From Saccharopolyspora rhizosphaerae (GTDB lineage: Bacteria > Actinomycetota > Actinomycetes > Mycobacteriales > Pseudonocardiaceae): a DNA stretch of 64,000 nt. Shown here in pieces: positions 1-9,463 of the stretch (the first letter of the stretch is position 1; every line of letters begins with the position of its first letter). A program made the translations under genes and the position numbers. The stretch spans positions 704,786 through 768,785 of the forward strand of contig NZ_RSAA01000035.1 of assembly GCF_003931915.1 (NCBI RefSeq), in the 5' to 3' direction. The notes beneath the pieces are model-generated. The model saw nothing but the letters and a program-made list of their open reading frames with translations, was not told the origin of the DNA and made no database searches.

Positions 1-63
1 CCGGCACCGACACCTGCGGCTGACCTGCGGGTACGTCCGGTTCGGACCTGCCGATCACGTCGA

Positions 64-81
64 GTTCACCGCCGGTTCACC
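64..81 (+). promoter_or_regulatory. PHO box (PhoP operator) upstream of phoU
   Basis: Two exact GTTCACC heptamers start at 64 and 75, an 11-base period that matches the direct-repeat PHO box bound by PhoP in Streptomyces and relatives. A TACGCT -10 box follows at 113-118, 31 bases after the second heptamer and 7 bases before the phoU ATG. The same geometry recurs upstream of pstS. Confidence 0.8.
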
Positions 82-125
82 ACAGGTCATTCTGTCCGAT
101 TCCGCGGCGAAGTACGCTGGGTGAC

Positions 126-773
126 ATGCGCGAGGTCTACCAGGAACAGCTAGGCATGCTCACCGACGTTCTCGCCTCGATGTCGGCGATGGTCGGGACG
201 GCGATGGAGCGGGCCACCAAGTCGCTCCTGGAGGCCGACCTGACCCTGGCCGAGCAGGTCATCGACGAGGACGCCCTGGTCGACGAGGCCCGCTCGCGCG
301 CCGAGGAGTACGCCTTCGGCCTGCTGGCGCTGCAGGCCCCGGTCGCCGGTGACCTGCGCAGCGTCATCGCCACCATCCACGCCGCCGAGGACATGGAGCG
401 GATGGGCGACCTCGCGCTGCACGTCGCCAAGGCCGCCCGGCGCAGGCACCCCAACGCGGTGCTGCCCGACGACGTCTCCGCCTACTTCGCCGAGATGGGC
501 CGCATCGCGGTGAAGCTGGCCAACCAGGTCAGCACCGTGATCCGCACCCACGACGTGGAGGCCGCGCGGCTGCTGGAAGAGATCGACGACGAGATGGACG
601 ACCTGCACCGGCACCTGTTCACCGTGCTGATGAGCCCCGACTGGGAGCACGGGGTCGCCACGGCCGTCGACGTCACGCTGCTGGGCCGCTTCTACGAGCG
701 CTTCGCCGACCACGCCGTCGCGGTCGCCCGCCGCGTCGAGTTCATCGTGACCGGAAAGATGCCGTCCCGTTGA
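126..773 (+). CDS. phoU: PhoU, phosphate signalling regulator
   Basis: A 215-residue all-helical protein of the usual PhoU length. PhoU is a cytoplasmic negative modulator linking the Pst transporter to the phosphate two-component system. Both halves of the internal repeat carry the acidic metal-binding pattern: [10 protein letters not shown] near residue 88 and RFYERFADH near residue 190. The ATG lies 7 bases after a TACGCT -10 box (113-118), so the mRNA is probably leaderless. A PHO box lies upstream. The gene is divergent from the pstSCAB genes about 3.5 kb away. It corresponds to M. tuberculosis phoY2 next to the same block. Confidence 0.93.
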   Translation: MREVYQEQLGMLTDVLASMSAMVGTAMERATKSLLEADLTLAEQVIDEDALVDEARSRAEEYAFGLLALQAPVAGDLRSVIATIHAAEDMERMGDLALHVAKAARRRHPNAVLPDDVSAYFAEMGRIAVKLANQVSTVIRTHDVEAARLLEEIDDEMDDLHRHLFTVLMSPDWEHGVATAVDVTLLGRFYERFADHAVAVARRVEFIVTGKMPSR

Positions 774-906
774 TCCGTCCTCGCTGGTCAACGGCGATCT
801 GGTGCGGAAAGTACTAATAGTCGGTCTCAGCACTCGATGTTGTGATCATCGTGTGCCATCCTCTTTCGGGTGAGAAGCGACCGAACTCGTACCGATGGGG
901 GGCGCG

Positions 907-1767
907 GTGGGTAAGAGTCCGACCGTGCACCGACGTCGACTGGGCAGTGAACTGCGGCGCCTCCGCGAGATCGCCGGCCGTACGCACCGGGAGGTCGCCG
1001 CCCACCTGGACTGCTCGCAGGGCAAGATCAGCCAGATCGAGCTGGGCCGCGTTCCGGTGCGCACCTCCGACGTGCGCCTGATGGCCGAGTTCTACGGCGC
1101 GTCCGGCGATCAGCTCGAGGCGCTCATCGACTTGGCCCAGGACTCCAAGCAGCGTGGCTGGTGGCAGCAGTACCCGAGCACCGCGCAGCGTCCCGGCCTG
1201 CAGACCTACTTGGGGTTGGAGACCTCCGCGAAGGCGGTCAGCTGCTTCGGCAGCGACCCGCTGCCGGAGCTGCTGCAGACCACCGACTACACGCGCGCAC
1301 TGCTGACCTCCGACTCGCAGGTGTTCACCGACGACGAGATCGCCGAGCGCCTGCAGGTGGTCTCCACCCGGCAGCAGCGGTTGCTGGGTGAGCAGCCCCT
1401 GGAGCTCTGGGCGGTCCTCGACGAGTCCGCGCTGCGGCGCTGCGTGGGCGGCCCGGGCGTGATGCGGCAGCAGTTGGAGCACCTGGTGCTGCTGGGCTAC
1501 CGGCGCAACGTCACCATCCAGGTCCTGCCGTTCGTCGTCGGTGCCCACCCGCTGATGGGCGACCGGGCGGCGGTGTTCTCCTTCGCCAACGAGGCGGATC
1601 CGCAGGTGGTCCACCTGGGAGACTCGGCCAACTCCCGCTTCTTGGACAAGGCCGCCGACACCGCCGACTACCTCAAGGCCTTTGAGCAGGTGTGCACGAG
1701 CGCCCTGGGCCCCAAGGACTCCAGCGCTTTCATCTCTGCGGTGGCGGACGAGCTCCCAGCGCAGTGA
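907..1767 (+). CDS. XRE-family regulator with DUF5753 (Scr1 type)
   Basis: A 286-residue protein with an N-terminal helix-turn-helix (about residues 10-65, including CSQGKISQIELGR) followed by a DUF5753 domain to the end. This architecture is very common in mycelial actinobacteria and is named Scr1 or TA-antitoxin-like. Such genes often sit beside a small DUF397 gene; none is seen here, so this copy looks orphan. I chose the GTG at 907 because a G-rich Shine-Dalgarno-like run lies just before it and the family usually begins near this point. An in-frame ATG at 895 would add four residues. A 12-bp-stem hairpin lies 41 bases after the stop. Confidence 0.85.
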   Translation: MGKSPTVHRRRLGSELRRLREIAGRTHREVAAHLDCSQGKISQIELGRVPVRTSDVRLMAEFYGASGDQLEALIDLAQDSKQRGWWQQYPSTAQRPGLQTYLGLETSAKAVSCFGSDPLPELLQTTDYTRALLTSDSQVFTDDEIAERLQVVSTRQQRLLGEQPLELWAVLDESALRRCVGGPGVMRQQLEHLVLLGYRRNVTIQVLPFVVGAHPLMGDRAAVFSFANEADPQVVHLGDSANSRFLDKAADTADYLKAFEQVCTSALGPKDSSAFISAVADELPAQ

Positions 1768-1808
1768 GGACCTGCACCCTCGGCCCGGCACGACCCCGGG
1801 ACGACGTG

Positions 1809-1839
1809 GAAGAGGGCCTCCTGCAGCGAGGCCCTCTTC
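1809..1839. terminator. Hairpin terminator between convergent genes
   Basis: Perfect 12-bp inverted repeat (arms GAAGAGGGCCTC and its complement) with a 7-base loop. It lies between the stop of the Scr1-type regulator (+) and the stop of the crotonase (-), so it can serve both. There is no U-tract, as is usual at high GC. Confidence 0.75.
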
Positions 1840-1873
1840 TGCTCGCGCGAGACTTGCTGCACAACAGCGCTTG

Positions 1874-2683
1874 TCAGGGTTCGGGCCGGGAGAAGGTGCC
1901 GTGGCGACCCTCGCCGGAGGCGAAGCGAGCTGCCCCGCCGACGCCGTCGCTGGTGTAGGACTCCACGCCGACGGCGTACTCGAAGGCCATGGCCTCGGAT
2001 TCCGAGCGGCCGAACTGCTCGTGCACCGACCGGCGATCGTTGCGCAGGCAGGTTTGCGGGAACCGGGTGAGCTGCCGCGCCAAGTATTCGGCGGCCTCAC
2101 GGCTGCTCCCCGGTTCGACGACGCGGTTGGCCAACCCGAAGTCGAGCGCTTCCGCCGCCTCCACCGGCCGGCCGGTCAGAACCATGTCCAGGGCTCGGCT
2201 CGTACCGATCAACCGCGGCAACCGGACGGTGCCGCCGTCGACGAGCGGCACTCCCCAGCGCCGGCAGAACACTCCGAACACCGCATCGGACGCAGCGACG
2301 CGCAGATCGCACCAGAGGGTCAGCTCCAGGCCGCCGGCGACCGCGTGGCCTTCCACAGCGGCGATGACGGGCTTGGACAAGGTCAGGCGAGTCGGGCCCA
2401 TCGGTCCGTCGCCGTCCTCGCTGAGCACGTTCATCTCGTCGGTGCCCAAGGCTTTGAGGTTCGCCCCGGCGCAGAAGGTGCCTCCTTCGCCGTGGAGCAC
2501 GGCGACATCGGCGTCGGGATCGGCGTCGAACGCCTTGAAGGCGTGGGCGAGTTCCGCTGCCATCGGACCGTCGACGGAGTTGCGGCGCTCAGGGCGAGCC
2601 AGGACCACGGTCGTCACCCGCTCCCGCGTCTCCACCCGGATCGACTCGTACTGCGTCGTCATGCCTCCGCCTCCTGGTTCCAC
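1874..2683 (-). CDS. Enoyl-CoA hydratase/isomerase (crotonase) family protein
   Basis: A 269-residue crotonase-fold protein. The acyl-CoA oxyanion-hole segments are visible: GTFCAGANLKALG near residue 70 and HAVAGGLELTLWCDLR near 113. The loop that usually carries a catalytic Glu reads VPLVDGGTVRLPRLIG, with Asp-Gly in the usual Glu region, so hydratase activity is not certain. It probably acts on a CoA thioester, but the pathway is not shown by neighbours. The ATG at 2683 has an AGGAGG ribosome-binding site 7 bases upstream. It converges on the Scr1-type regulator across a shared hairpin. Confidence 0.85.
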   Translation of the reverse strand: MEPGGGGMTTQYESIRVETRERVTTVVLARPERRNSVDGPMAAELAHAFKAFDADPDADVAVLHGEGGTFCAGANLKALGTDEMNVLSEDGDGPMGPTRLTLSKPVIAAVEGHAVAGGLELTLWCDLRVAASDAVFGVFCRRWGVPLVDGGTVRLPRLIGTSRALDMVLTGRPVEAAEALDFGLANRVVEPGSSREAAEYLARQLTRFPQTCLRNDRRSVHEQFGRSESEAMAFEYAVGVESYTSDGVGGAARFASGEGRHGTFSRPEP

Positions 2684-2954
2684 AACGGCTCCCGCAACGC
2701 ACGCCGGAGAACCCCCGGCCCCACCCTCCCCGGCCGGCCCGGCTGATCACTCCCAGTCGACCGAATCCCACCCCGGAAAGCAACAACGCCGTCCGCTCAA
2801 GCAGGACAGCACGCAGGGACGCTGGAGTCATCGCTCAACACGGACGAGCAACCGCCACCACCCAACGAGCGCACCAACGCAGCCGAAGGCGACAAGCTCC
2901 ACCCGTGCCCCCAAAGCCACTGCGCCAAGCGACGTTCCCCCCCACAACCCCCAC

Positions 2955-4105
2955 TCGAACTTCGCGCGGATGTCGAACGGTAACCCTCGGAGCAGCCCAG
3001 GCACGCCGGAGTTCCCGACACCCCCGCGCGTCAGCCCGACCACGGCGGCGCCGCCCTGCACGAGCAACGTCCAGCCCCGTCGGATCTCGCGCGAAGATCG
3101 ACAAAGCCCCGCACACCAACGCTCTGCGCTGCACAGACACGTCCGGGCTCAGGGAACGCCCTCGCGCGTCCGGGAACAGGAAGTTGCGACCAGGCGCCAA
3201 GCCGCGCACAGCCCCACACTCGAGCTTGGCGCGAATGTCGAACTGGAGGCCTCGGAGCAGGCCCAACACGGCGGAGATCACGGAGCGGCCCCGGGCGCGT
3301 CGGGCGGTGGCATCACCCTCTCCGCGCGAAACACCGCACCGCCCGGTCGAAACCCGCGCGAGGTTGGACGCTCTGCGCTGCACTGACACACTCGGCCTCA
3401 AGATCCGCCGTCGCGTGTCGGGGCCGAAGAAGTCACGACCTTCTCGCGCCTAGCTGCGCCCAGCCCTCGCTCGAACTCCGTGCGAGATTCGAACGGTAAC
3501 CCTCGGACCAGGCCAGACACACCGGGGGCCACGAAGCACCCGGGCACGGCGGGCGATGGTCACAACCTCCTCGCGCGAAACACCGTCCCACCCGGTCGAA
3601 ATCCGCGCGAAGTTCGACAAGGCCCCCCGCACACCAACGCTCTGCGCTGCACAGACACACTCGGCCTCAAGATCCGCCGTCGCGTGTCGGGGCCGAAGAA
3701 GTCACGACCTTCTCGCGCCTAGCTGCGCCCAGCCCTCGCTCGAACTCCGTGCGAAATTCGAACGGTAACCCTCGGACCAGGCCAGACACACCGGGGGCCA
3801 CGAAGCACCCGGGCACGGCGGGCGATGGTCACAACCTCCTCGCGCGAAACACCGTCCCGCCCGGTCGAAATCCGCGCGAAGTTCGACAAGGCCCCCCGCA
3901 CACCAACGCTCTGCGCTGCACAGACACGCTCCGGCTCAGGATGCGCACTCGCTGGTCGGGCTGAGAGGGTCACGACCTTCTCGGGGCAGGCTGCGCCTAG
4001 CGCTCAGTCGAAGTTCGCGCGAAGTTCGAACTGCAGGCCTCGGAACAGGGCAGACACGGCGGAGACCACGGAGCGGCCCCGGGCGCGTCGGGCGAAGTGA
4101 CAGCG
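2955..4105. repeat. Gene-free block of intergenic repeats with TTCGCGCGAA-type cores
   Basis: The stretch 2684-4314 has no credible gene: every reading frame gives Arg/Ser/Pro-rich shadow translation. It is built from diverged copies of one motif, roughly CGAA-TTCGCGCGAA-TTCGAAC followed by CCTCGGA-CAGG. Copies are seen near 2960, 3228, 3474, 3600, 3743, 3868 and 4008. A phrase reading CGGAGCGGCCCCGGGCG occurs near both 3281 and 4069. Related copies occur elsewhere in the window near 21.85, 42.84 and 43.12 kb. Function unknown. Confidence 0.7.
3368..3930. repeat. Tandem duplication, 269-bp unit, about 2.1 copies
   Basis: Bases 3368-3661 recur at 3637-3930 with an offset of exactly 269. Only a few substitutions are seen, for example GAGATTC at 3483 against GAAATTC at 3752, and CCCACCC against CCCGCCC. 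The low divergence suggests a recent duplication inside the repeat block. Confidence 0.85.
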
Positions 4106-4248
4106 TCGCACCGGCTGAGCAACCGGCACCGCCGTGGGCTCGCGGAGGTTCTTTGGGCAGGACAGTCGTGGCAGGTTCAGGACCCGTAAGGCGTTGGGGA
4201 TCTCCCCCTAGCCGCACCGGGTTCTGCAGGACGACCACCAGGCCCTCA

Positions 4249-4277
4249 GTGCGGGCGAGCCGGAGGCTCGCCCGCAC
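4249..4277 (-). terminator. Terminator downstream of pstB
   Basis: Perfect 13-bp stem (GTGCGGGCGAGCC and complement) with a GGA loop, 37 bases after the pstB stop on the minus strand. It separates the pst operon from the repeat block. Confidence 0.75.
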
Positions 4278-4314
4278 GACATCGCGGCTCACCCACGGGG
4301 AACCCGAACGAGGA

Positions 4315-5091
4315 TCAGCCGAAGCGGCCGGAGATGTAGTCCTCCGTGGCCTTCTGAGCGGGGTTGGAGAAGATCTTCCCGGTCTCGTCGATCTCCACCA
4401 GCTGGCCGGGTTCCCCGACCGCGCGGAGGTTGAAGAACGCGGTCTGGTCGCTGACGCGGGCGGCCTGCTGCATGTTGTGGGTGACGATGACGATCGTGTA
4501 GTCCTGCTTGAGGTTCGCGATGAGGTCCTCGATCGCCAGGGTCGAGATCGGGTCGAGCGCGGAGCAGGGCTCGTCCATTAGCAGCACGTCGGGGCGCACC
4601 GCGATGGCGCGGGCGATGCAGAGGCGCTGCTGCTGACCGCCGGAGAGGCCGCCGCCCGGCTTGTTGAGCCGGTCCTTGACCTCTTCCCACAGGTTCGCGC
4701 CGCGCAGCGCCTTCTCGGCGACCTCGTCCAGGTGCGCCTTGTTCTTCTCGCCCGCGAGCTTCAGGCCGGCGACCACGTTGTCCCGGATGGACATCGTGGG
4801 GAACGGGTTGGCGCGCTGGAAGACCATGCCGATGGTCTTGCGGACCTGCACCGGGTCGACGTCGTCGGCGTAGATGTCCTCGCCGTCGAGCATCACCTTG
4901 CCCTCGACGCGGGCACCCGGGATGACCTCGTGCATCCGGTTCAGCGACCGCAGCACGGTGGACTTGCCGCAACCGGAGGGACCGATGAAGGCGGTGACGC
5001 TGCGGGCGGGCACCTGCAGGGTCACGTCCTGCACGGCGTGGAACTTGCCGTAGTGGAGGTTCAGGTCTTTGATGTCGAGACGCTTGGCCAT
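4315..5091 (-). CDS. pstB: Phosphate ABC transporter ATPase PstB
   Basis: A 258-residue ABC ATPase of normal PstB length. Motifs in order: Walker [10 protein letters not shown] near residue 37, signature LSGGQQQR near 149, Walker [14 protein letters not shown] near 168, and H-loop VTHN near 204. It powers phosphate import through PstA/PstC at the cytoplasmic face. The start is an ATG at 5091, 12 bases after pstA. It is the last gene of pstS-pstC-pstA-pstB and is followed by a hairpin terminator. Confidence 0.96.
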   Translation of the reverse strand: MAKRLDIKDLNLHYGKFHAVQDVTLQVPARSVTAFIGPSGCGKSTVLRSLNRMHEVIPGARVEGKVMLDGEDIYADDVDPVQVRKTIGMVFQRANPFPTMSIRDNVVAGLKLAGEKNKAHLDEVAEKALRGANLWEEVKDRLNKPGGGLSGGQQQRLCIARAIAVRPDVLLMDEPCSALDPISTLAIEDLIANLKQDYTIVIVTHNMQQAARVSDQTAFFNLRAVGEPGQLVEIDETGKIFSNPAQKATEDYISGRFG

Positions 5092-5103
5092 GTCGAGAAG
5101 TCC

Positions 5104-6018
5104 CTACTTGGTCTTGATCGCGAAGATCTTGGACAGACCGGTGGCAGCGAGGTTGATCAGCATGATGACGAGGACGAGGGTCAGCGCCGCCCCCCACATC
5201 CGGTAGTCGCCGGCCGCGGTTCCGGTGCTGCGCTCCATGAAGATGGTCAGCGGGAGAGAGGCCATCTCCCCGTTGAAGAGGTCGAAGTTGATCGCCGAGG
5301 AGTACCCGACCAGGATCAGCAGTGGTGCGGTCTCACCGAGCACACGCGCCAGGCCGAGCATGATGCCGGTGAGGATGCCGGACAGCGCGGTCGGCAGCAC
5401 GATCCGCACGATGGTCTTCCACTTCGGCAGGCCCAGCGCGTAGGCCGCTTCGCGCAGTTCGTTCGGCACGATGAGCAGCATCGTCTCGGTGACCCGGACG
5501 ACGACCGGCAGCATCAGCAGCAGCAGCGACAGCGCCACCGCGAAGCCGCTGCGGGTCATGCCGAAGGTGGTGATCCACAGCGCGTAGATGAACAGGCCCG
5601 CCACGATCGACGGCAAACCGCTCAGGATGTCCACCATGAAGGTGGCGGCCTTGGCCAGCTTCGACTGCTGCCCGTACTCGACGAGGTAGATCGCGACCAT
5701 CACGCCGAGCGGGACCGCGAAGACCAGGCAGACCAGGCCTTCGAAGACGGTGCCGACCAGGGCGTGGTAGATGCCGCCGCCGAAGTCGGTGGGCAGCAGG
5801 CCCTTGAACGAGTGGGACCACCACACGGTGCTGAGGAGGGGCCGGAGGCCGCGCTCGAACAGCGTCCACAGCACCCACAGCAGCGGGATGACCGCGATCA
5901 CGAAGGCCGCCGCGAACAGGACGGTGGCCAGGTTGTCCTTGAACTTCCGGCCGAAGCCGATGCTCTGGAAGGCCGGCGCGGTGGCGAGCTGCTCCACGTC
6001 GGCGGCGTCGGTCCTCAT
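5104..6018 (-). CDS. pstA: Phosphate ABC transporter permease PstA
   Basis: A 304-residue inner-membrane permease with about six hydrophobic segments. The cytoplasmic coupling loop that contacts PstB is near residues 190-205 (EAAYALGLPKWKTI). Its ATG overlaps the pstC stop codon by 4 bases (ATGA), implying translational coupling. With PstC it forms the phosphate channel. Confidence 0.95.
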   Translation of the reverse strand: MRTDAADVEQLATAPAFQSIGFGRKFKDNLATVLFAAAFVIAVIPLLWVLWTLFERGLRPLLSTVWWSHSFKGLLPTDFGGGIYHALVGTVFEGLVCLVFAVPLGVMVAIYLVEYGQQSKLAKAATFMVDILSGLPSIVAGLFIYALWITTFGMTRSGFAVALSLLLLMLPVVVRVTETMLLIVPNELREAAYALGLPKWKTIVRIVLPTALSGILTGIMLGLARVLGETAPLLILVGYSSAINFDLFNGEMASLPLTIFMERSTGTAAGDYRMWGAALTLVLVIMLINLAATGLSKIFAIKTK

Positions 6019-7070
6019 GACTTCCCCTCAGCGCCGGCCGCGCTCTCGATCCAGCGCGCGAGCGCGTTGACTGCGAAGGTGATGACGAACAGCACCAGGC
6101 CGGCCGAGATGTAGGCCCCGACCTGCAGGTTGTTGTTGAACTCGGCGGACCCGAGGGCGATCTTGGAGGCGAAGGTCGCCCCGCTGTCGAAGATGCTGTA
6201 CCCGGGTGCCGCGGAGGTGCCGCTCAGGATGATGGTCAGCGCCATCGTCTCGCCCAGGGCGCGGCCGAGACCGAGCATGGAGCCGCCCACGAAGCCGTTG
6301 CGGCCGAAGGGCCACACCGTGGTCTTGATGACCTCCCAGCGGGTCGCGCCGAGGGCGAGCGCACCCTCGATCTGCGCGGCCGGGGTGCGGGAGAAGACCT
6401 CGCGGGTCACACCGGTGATCGTCGGGATGATCATCACCGCGAGCACGATCCCGGCGGTGAAGACGTTGGCGCCGGAGTCGACCTGGCTGATGTTGCCCTG
6501 GGCGAAGATCGGGATCCAGCCCAGGTTCTCGTTCAGCCAGTTCGCCACGGGCTTGAGGAACGGCCCCAGCACCAGGAAGCCCCAGAGGCCGTAGACGACC
6601 GAGGGCACCGCGGCCAGCAGGTCGACGACGTAGGCGAACGGGCGGGCCAGGATCCGCGGCGCGTACCGGGTGAGGAACAGGGCGATGCCGCCGGACAGCG
6701 GCATCGCGATCACCAGCGCGACCAGCGAGCTGGCCACGGTGATCCACGCGAGGTCGATGATCCCGAAGCTCATGTCGTTCGGGTCGCCGGTGTCCCACTC
6801 CCTGCTGAACAGGAAGTTCACCTGGTTCACCTGCAGGGCGGGGACCGCGCGGACGAGCAGGAAGATCGCGATGGCCGCGATCACCGCCACCACGAACGCC
6901 CCGGACGCGGTGGCGAGCGAGGAGAACAGCTTGTCGCCGAGTCGGGAGGTTCTGCCCGCGGGTTTCAGTGGAGCGGAAATGGGAGCCTCCGGTCCGGAAT
7001 GCGCCGAGGCGTCCCGCTGGGCACCGCTGGTGCTCGCGGGCCGCGCTTCGGTTCTCGTCGAGTCGGTCAC
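6015..7070 (-). CDS. pstC: Phosphate ABC transporter permease PstC
   Basis: Permease of the high-affinity phosphate importer. After a polar N-terminus of about 50 residues come several membrane segments and the EAA-type coupling loop (EGALALGATRWEVIK). I chose GTG 7070 (351 residues, starting VTDSTRTE) because it leaves a usual N-terminal length. An in-frame GTG at 7118, 25 bases after the pstS stop, would add 16 residues. Neither start has a strong ribosome-binding site. The stop overlaps the pstA start. Confidence 0.92.
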   Translation of the reverse strand: MTDSTRTEARPASTSGAQRDASAHSGPEAPISAPLKPAGRTSRLGDKLFSSLATASGAFVVAVIAAIAIFLLVRAVPALQVNQVNFLFSREWDTGDPNDMSFGIIDLAWITVASSLVALVIAMPLSGGIALFLTRYAPRILARPFAYVVDLLAAVPSVVYGLWGFLVLGPFLKPVANWLNENLGWIPIFAQGNISQVDSGANVFTAGIVLAVMIIPTITGVTREVFSRTPAAQIEGALALGATRWEVIKTTVWPFGRNGFVGGSMLGLGRALGETMALTIILSGTSAAPGYSIFDSGATFASKIALGSAEFNNNLQVGAYISAGLVLFVITFAVNALARWIESAAGAEGKS

Positions 7071-7143
7071 TGCGATTCGCAGCCTCTCATCTTCTCCGGT
7101 GGACCAGGGGGTCCGCACGAATCTCGAGCGGCCCCGGTCACGC

Positions 7144-8259
7144 TCACGAGATTGCGTTGACGGCTTCCAGGACCTTGCCCTTGAAGGACTCGGGCAGCGG
7201 GACGTAACCCGACTTCTCGAGGTCCTCCGGGTCGGCGTTGGCCGCCACGGTGAGGAACGACTTGACCGCCTTGGTGGTCTCCGGGTCGTAACCCTTCGAG
7301 CAGACGATCTCGTAGGTGTTCAACACGATCGGGTAGACGCCGGGGGACTTGTTGCCGTAGATCGACTTGAGGTCGACCTTGAGGTCGTGGCCTTCGCCCT
7401 CGATCTCGGCGGCTTCGATGCCCCGGCCGACGTTCGCGGTGCTGAGCTCGACGGGGCCGGAGCCGCTGTCGATCTTGGCGACGCCCAGGCCCAGGTTCTT
7501 CGGGAAGGACCACTCGACGTAGGTGAAGGCACCCTCGGTGGCCTTGACCGACTGCGCGACCTGGTCGGAGCCGTCGCGGCCCTGGCCGACGCCCTGTCCG
7601 CCTTGGAAGGTCTTGCCCTCACCGGTGAAGGCCCCGCCCGTCGCGGTCTTGAGGTACTTCTGGAAGTTCTCGGTCGTGCCCGATTCGTCCGAGCGGTAGA
7701 ACGGCACGATCTCGATCCCGGGGAGCTGGGCGTTCGGGTTCAACGCCTTGATCGCCGGGTCGTCCCACTTCTTGATCTCACCCTTGAAGATCTTGCTGAT
7801 CACGTCGGGGGTGAGGGTCAGGGCGGGGTTGCCCGGGAGGTTGTAGGAGATCGCGATCGGGCCGAACACCATCGGGATGTTCCAGGCCGGGTTGCCCTGG
7901 CAGCGCGCAGCCGCCTCGGCGACCTCGCCCTTCTCCTCCTTCAGCGCGGAGTCCGAGCCGCCGAAGTCGACCTGTCCGGCGGTGAAGGCGGCGACGCCTT
8001 TGCCGGAACCGGACTTCGTGTAGTTCACGGTCTGGTCGGGGCACTTGATGCCGTAGTCGCGGGCGAAGACGTCCACAGCGTTCTTCTGCGCCGACGATCC
8101 CTCGCCGGAGACCGGCTTGGTGCCGCAGTCGACCTGCAACCCGGCGAGCGCGGGGTTGATGCCGCCCTCCGGGATGTTGTAGTCCGTACCGCAGCCGGCG
8201 AGCACAAGCGCGCCCGCAGCGAAGACGGCCCATGCAGCGCTGTGCCGCTTGATTCTCAC
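7144..8259 (-). CDS. pstS: Phosphate-binding lipoprotein PstS
   Basis: A 371-residue periplasmic-binding-type protein anchored as a lipoprotein. The N-terminus has a basic start, a hydrophobic stretch and the lipobox LAGC, with the lipidated Cys near residue 20. Phosphate-binding segments such as GEGSSAQKNA and YTKSGSGKGVAAF follow. The reading frame stays open to 8424, but GTG 8259 gives a clean signal peptide and is preceded by GGAGG, so I start there. A PHO box at 8374-8391 and a TAGCGT -10 box at 8337-8342 suggest PhoP activation at low phosphate and a 5' leader of about 70 bases. Confidence 0.94.
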   Translation of the reverse strand: MRIKRHSAAWAVFAAGALVLAGCGTDYNIPEGGINPALAGLQVDCGTKPVSGEGSSAQKNAVDVFARDYGIKCPDQTVNYTKSGSGKGVAAFTAGQVDFGGSDSALKEEKGEVAEAAARCQGNPAWNIPMVFGPIAISYNLPGNPALTLTPDVISKIFKGEIKKWDDPAIKALNPNAQLPGIEIVPFYRSDESGTTENFQKYLKTATGGAFTGEGKTFQGGQGVGQGRDGSDQVAQSVKATEGAFTYVEWSFPKNLGLGVAKIDSGSGPVELSTANVGRGIEAAEIEGEGHDLKVDLKSIYGNKSPGVYPIVLNTYEIVCSKGYDPETTKAVKSFLTVAANADPEDLEKSGYVPLPESFKGKVLEAVNAIS

Positions 8260-8373
8260 TTCGGTCCTCCACCCAAGGGACGAGCTTGCGGGTCGCGGCC
8301 GAGCGTGCACGCTCGTGCTCGGTTCCGCTGGGGGCGACGCTAAGCAGCCAGGGTGGCCTGTCCTCGCCATCGA

Positions 8374-8391
8374 AGTGAACGGAAGGTGAAC
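8374..8391 (-). promoter_or_regulatory. PHO box upstream of pstS
   Basis: On the minus strand GTTCACC (8391-8385) and GTTCACT (8380-8374) form an 11-base-period direct repeat. A TAGCGT -10 box lies at 8342-8337, 31 bases further on, the same spacing as at phoU. Confidence 0.8.
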
Positions 8392-8480
8392 AAGGCACAC
8401 TGAGTAAGCAGAACCACATTCCAACGGGCGAAATCGAGGCGGAGGTTCCGATCTTGCCGTGACTCAGCGCAGCTCCGCGG

Positions 8481-9434
8481 TCAGCGCCCGAATTGCACGT
8501 CGCTGTCCAGCTTGGCGAAGCCCAACCGCTGGTAGACCTTCACCGCGGGGACGTTGTCCGCCTCGACGTAGAGGATGACGTGGCTGCGCCCGGTGTCGCG
8601 CAGGTGCCGCAGGCCGGCCACGGTCAGTGACTTCCCCAAGCCGCCGCCCTGGGCGTGCGGGTCAACGCCGACGACGTAGACCTCGCCCGTCCCGTCCGGG
8701 TGCACCTTCGTCCAGTGGAAGCCGAGCAGCTCGCCGGAGGCGTCCACCGCGAGGAAGAAGCCCGCCGGGTCGAACCAGTCCTCCTGCTCCTTGGTGCGCA
8801 GGTCCTGCTCGGTCATGTCGCCCTGCTCCGGATGCCAGACGAACGCGCGGTGGTTCACCCGCACCACGTCGGCCTCGTCCTCGCCCGGTCGGAAGGTGCG
8901 CAGCGTGACGCCCTCCGGTGGCGGCGCCTCGGGCAGCTCGGGTTCGGTCAGCGGACGACCCATCCGCCACAGCTCCCGCGGCCGGTGGAAGCCGTAGCGC
9001 TCGGCCAGCCGCACCGCACCCGGGTGCTCGCCGTGCGACCAGGTCCTCAGCCGGCCGGTGTCGATGTCGGGATCGGTGCCGAGCTCGGCGCGCTCCAGCA
9101 GCGCCTCCACGAGCCTGGTGCCCGCGCCCTGACGGCGGTGGTCGGGGTGCACGGCCAGCTCGGCGACCAGTTGGCCGGCGTCGGGCTCGTGCTCGGTGTC
9201 CAGGTGCGCGTACCCGATCAGCGCGCCCCCGGAGTCGCGCAGGACGAAGTGCTCGGAGCGCACGTCGGCCTGCACCGGCTCGATCTGGTGCACGACGTCG
9301 CGGTGCGCCTTGAGCCGCAGGATCACGTGCTCGCCGACCGGGGCGACGCCGTCCGCCTTCTCGGTCTCCTCGAGCAGGGCCATCACTTCGGCCAGCTCGC
9401 CCTCGTCCAGTCCGTTCCGCCAAGTCAGCTGCAC
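8481..9434 (-). CDS. mshD: Mycothiol synthase MshD
   Basis: Cytoplasmic acetyltransferase that acetylates Cys-GlcN-Ins in the last step of mycothiol synthesis. Two GNAT domains are seen. Their acetyl-CoA loops are VHPDHRRQGAGTRL (N-terminal half) and VDPHAQGGGLGKSL (C-terminal half). I chose GTG 9434 (VQLTWRNGL); the frame is open to a GTG at 9452. It lies next to glnR, as in M. tuberculosis Rv0818-Rv0819. Its presence shows the host uses mycothiol. Confidence 0.93.
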   Translation of the reverse strand: MQLTWRNGLDEGELAEVMALLEETEKADGVAPVGEHVILRLKAHRDVVHQIEPVQADVRSEHFVLRDSGGALIGYAHLDTEHEPDAGQLVAELAVHPDHRRQGAGTRLVEALLERAELGTDPDIDTGRLRTWSHGEHPGAVRLAERYGFHRPRELWRMGRPLTEPELPEAPPPEGVTLRTFRPGEDEADVVRVNHRAFVWHPEQGDMTEQDLRTKEQEDWFDPAGFFLAVDASGELLGFHWTKVHPDGTGEVYVVGVDPHAQGGGLGKSLTVAGLRHLRDTGRSHVILYVEADNVPAVKVYQRLGFAKLDSDVQFGR

Positions 9435-9463
9435 GCCTCTGACCCTACCCACCCGAGCACGAC

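Noticed and set aside
3368..3930. Possible CRISPR array in the repeat block
   Set aside because: Units are 269 bases long and contiguous with no short repeat-unique spacer pattern, and no cas gene is present.
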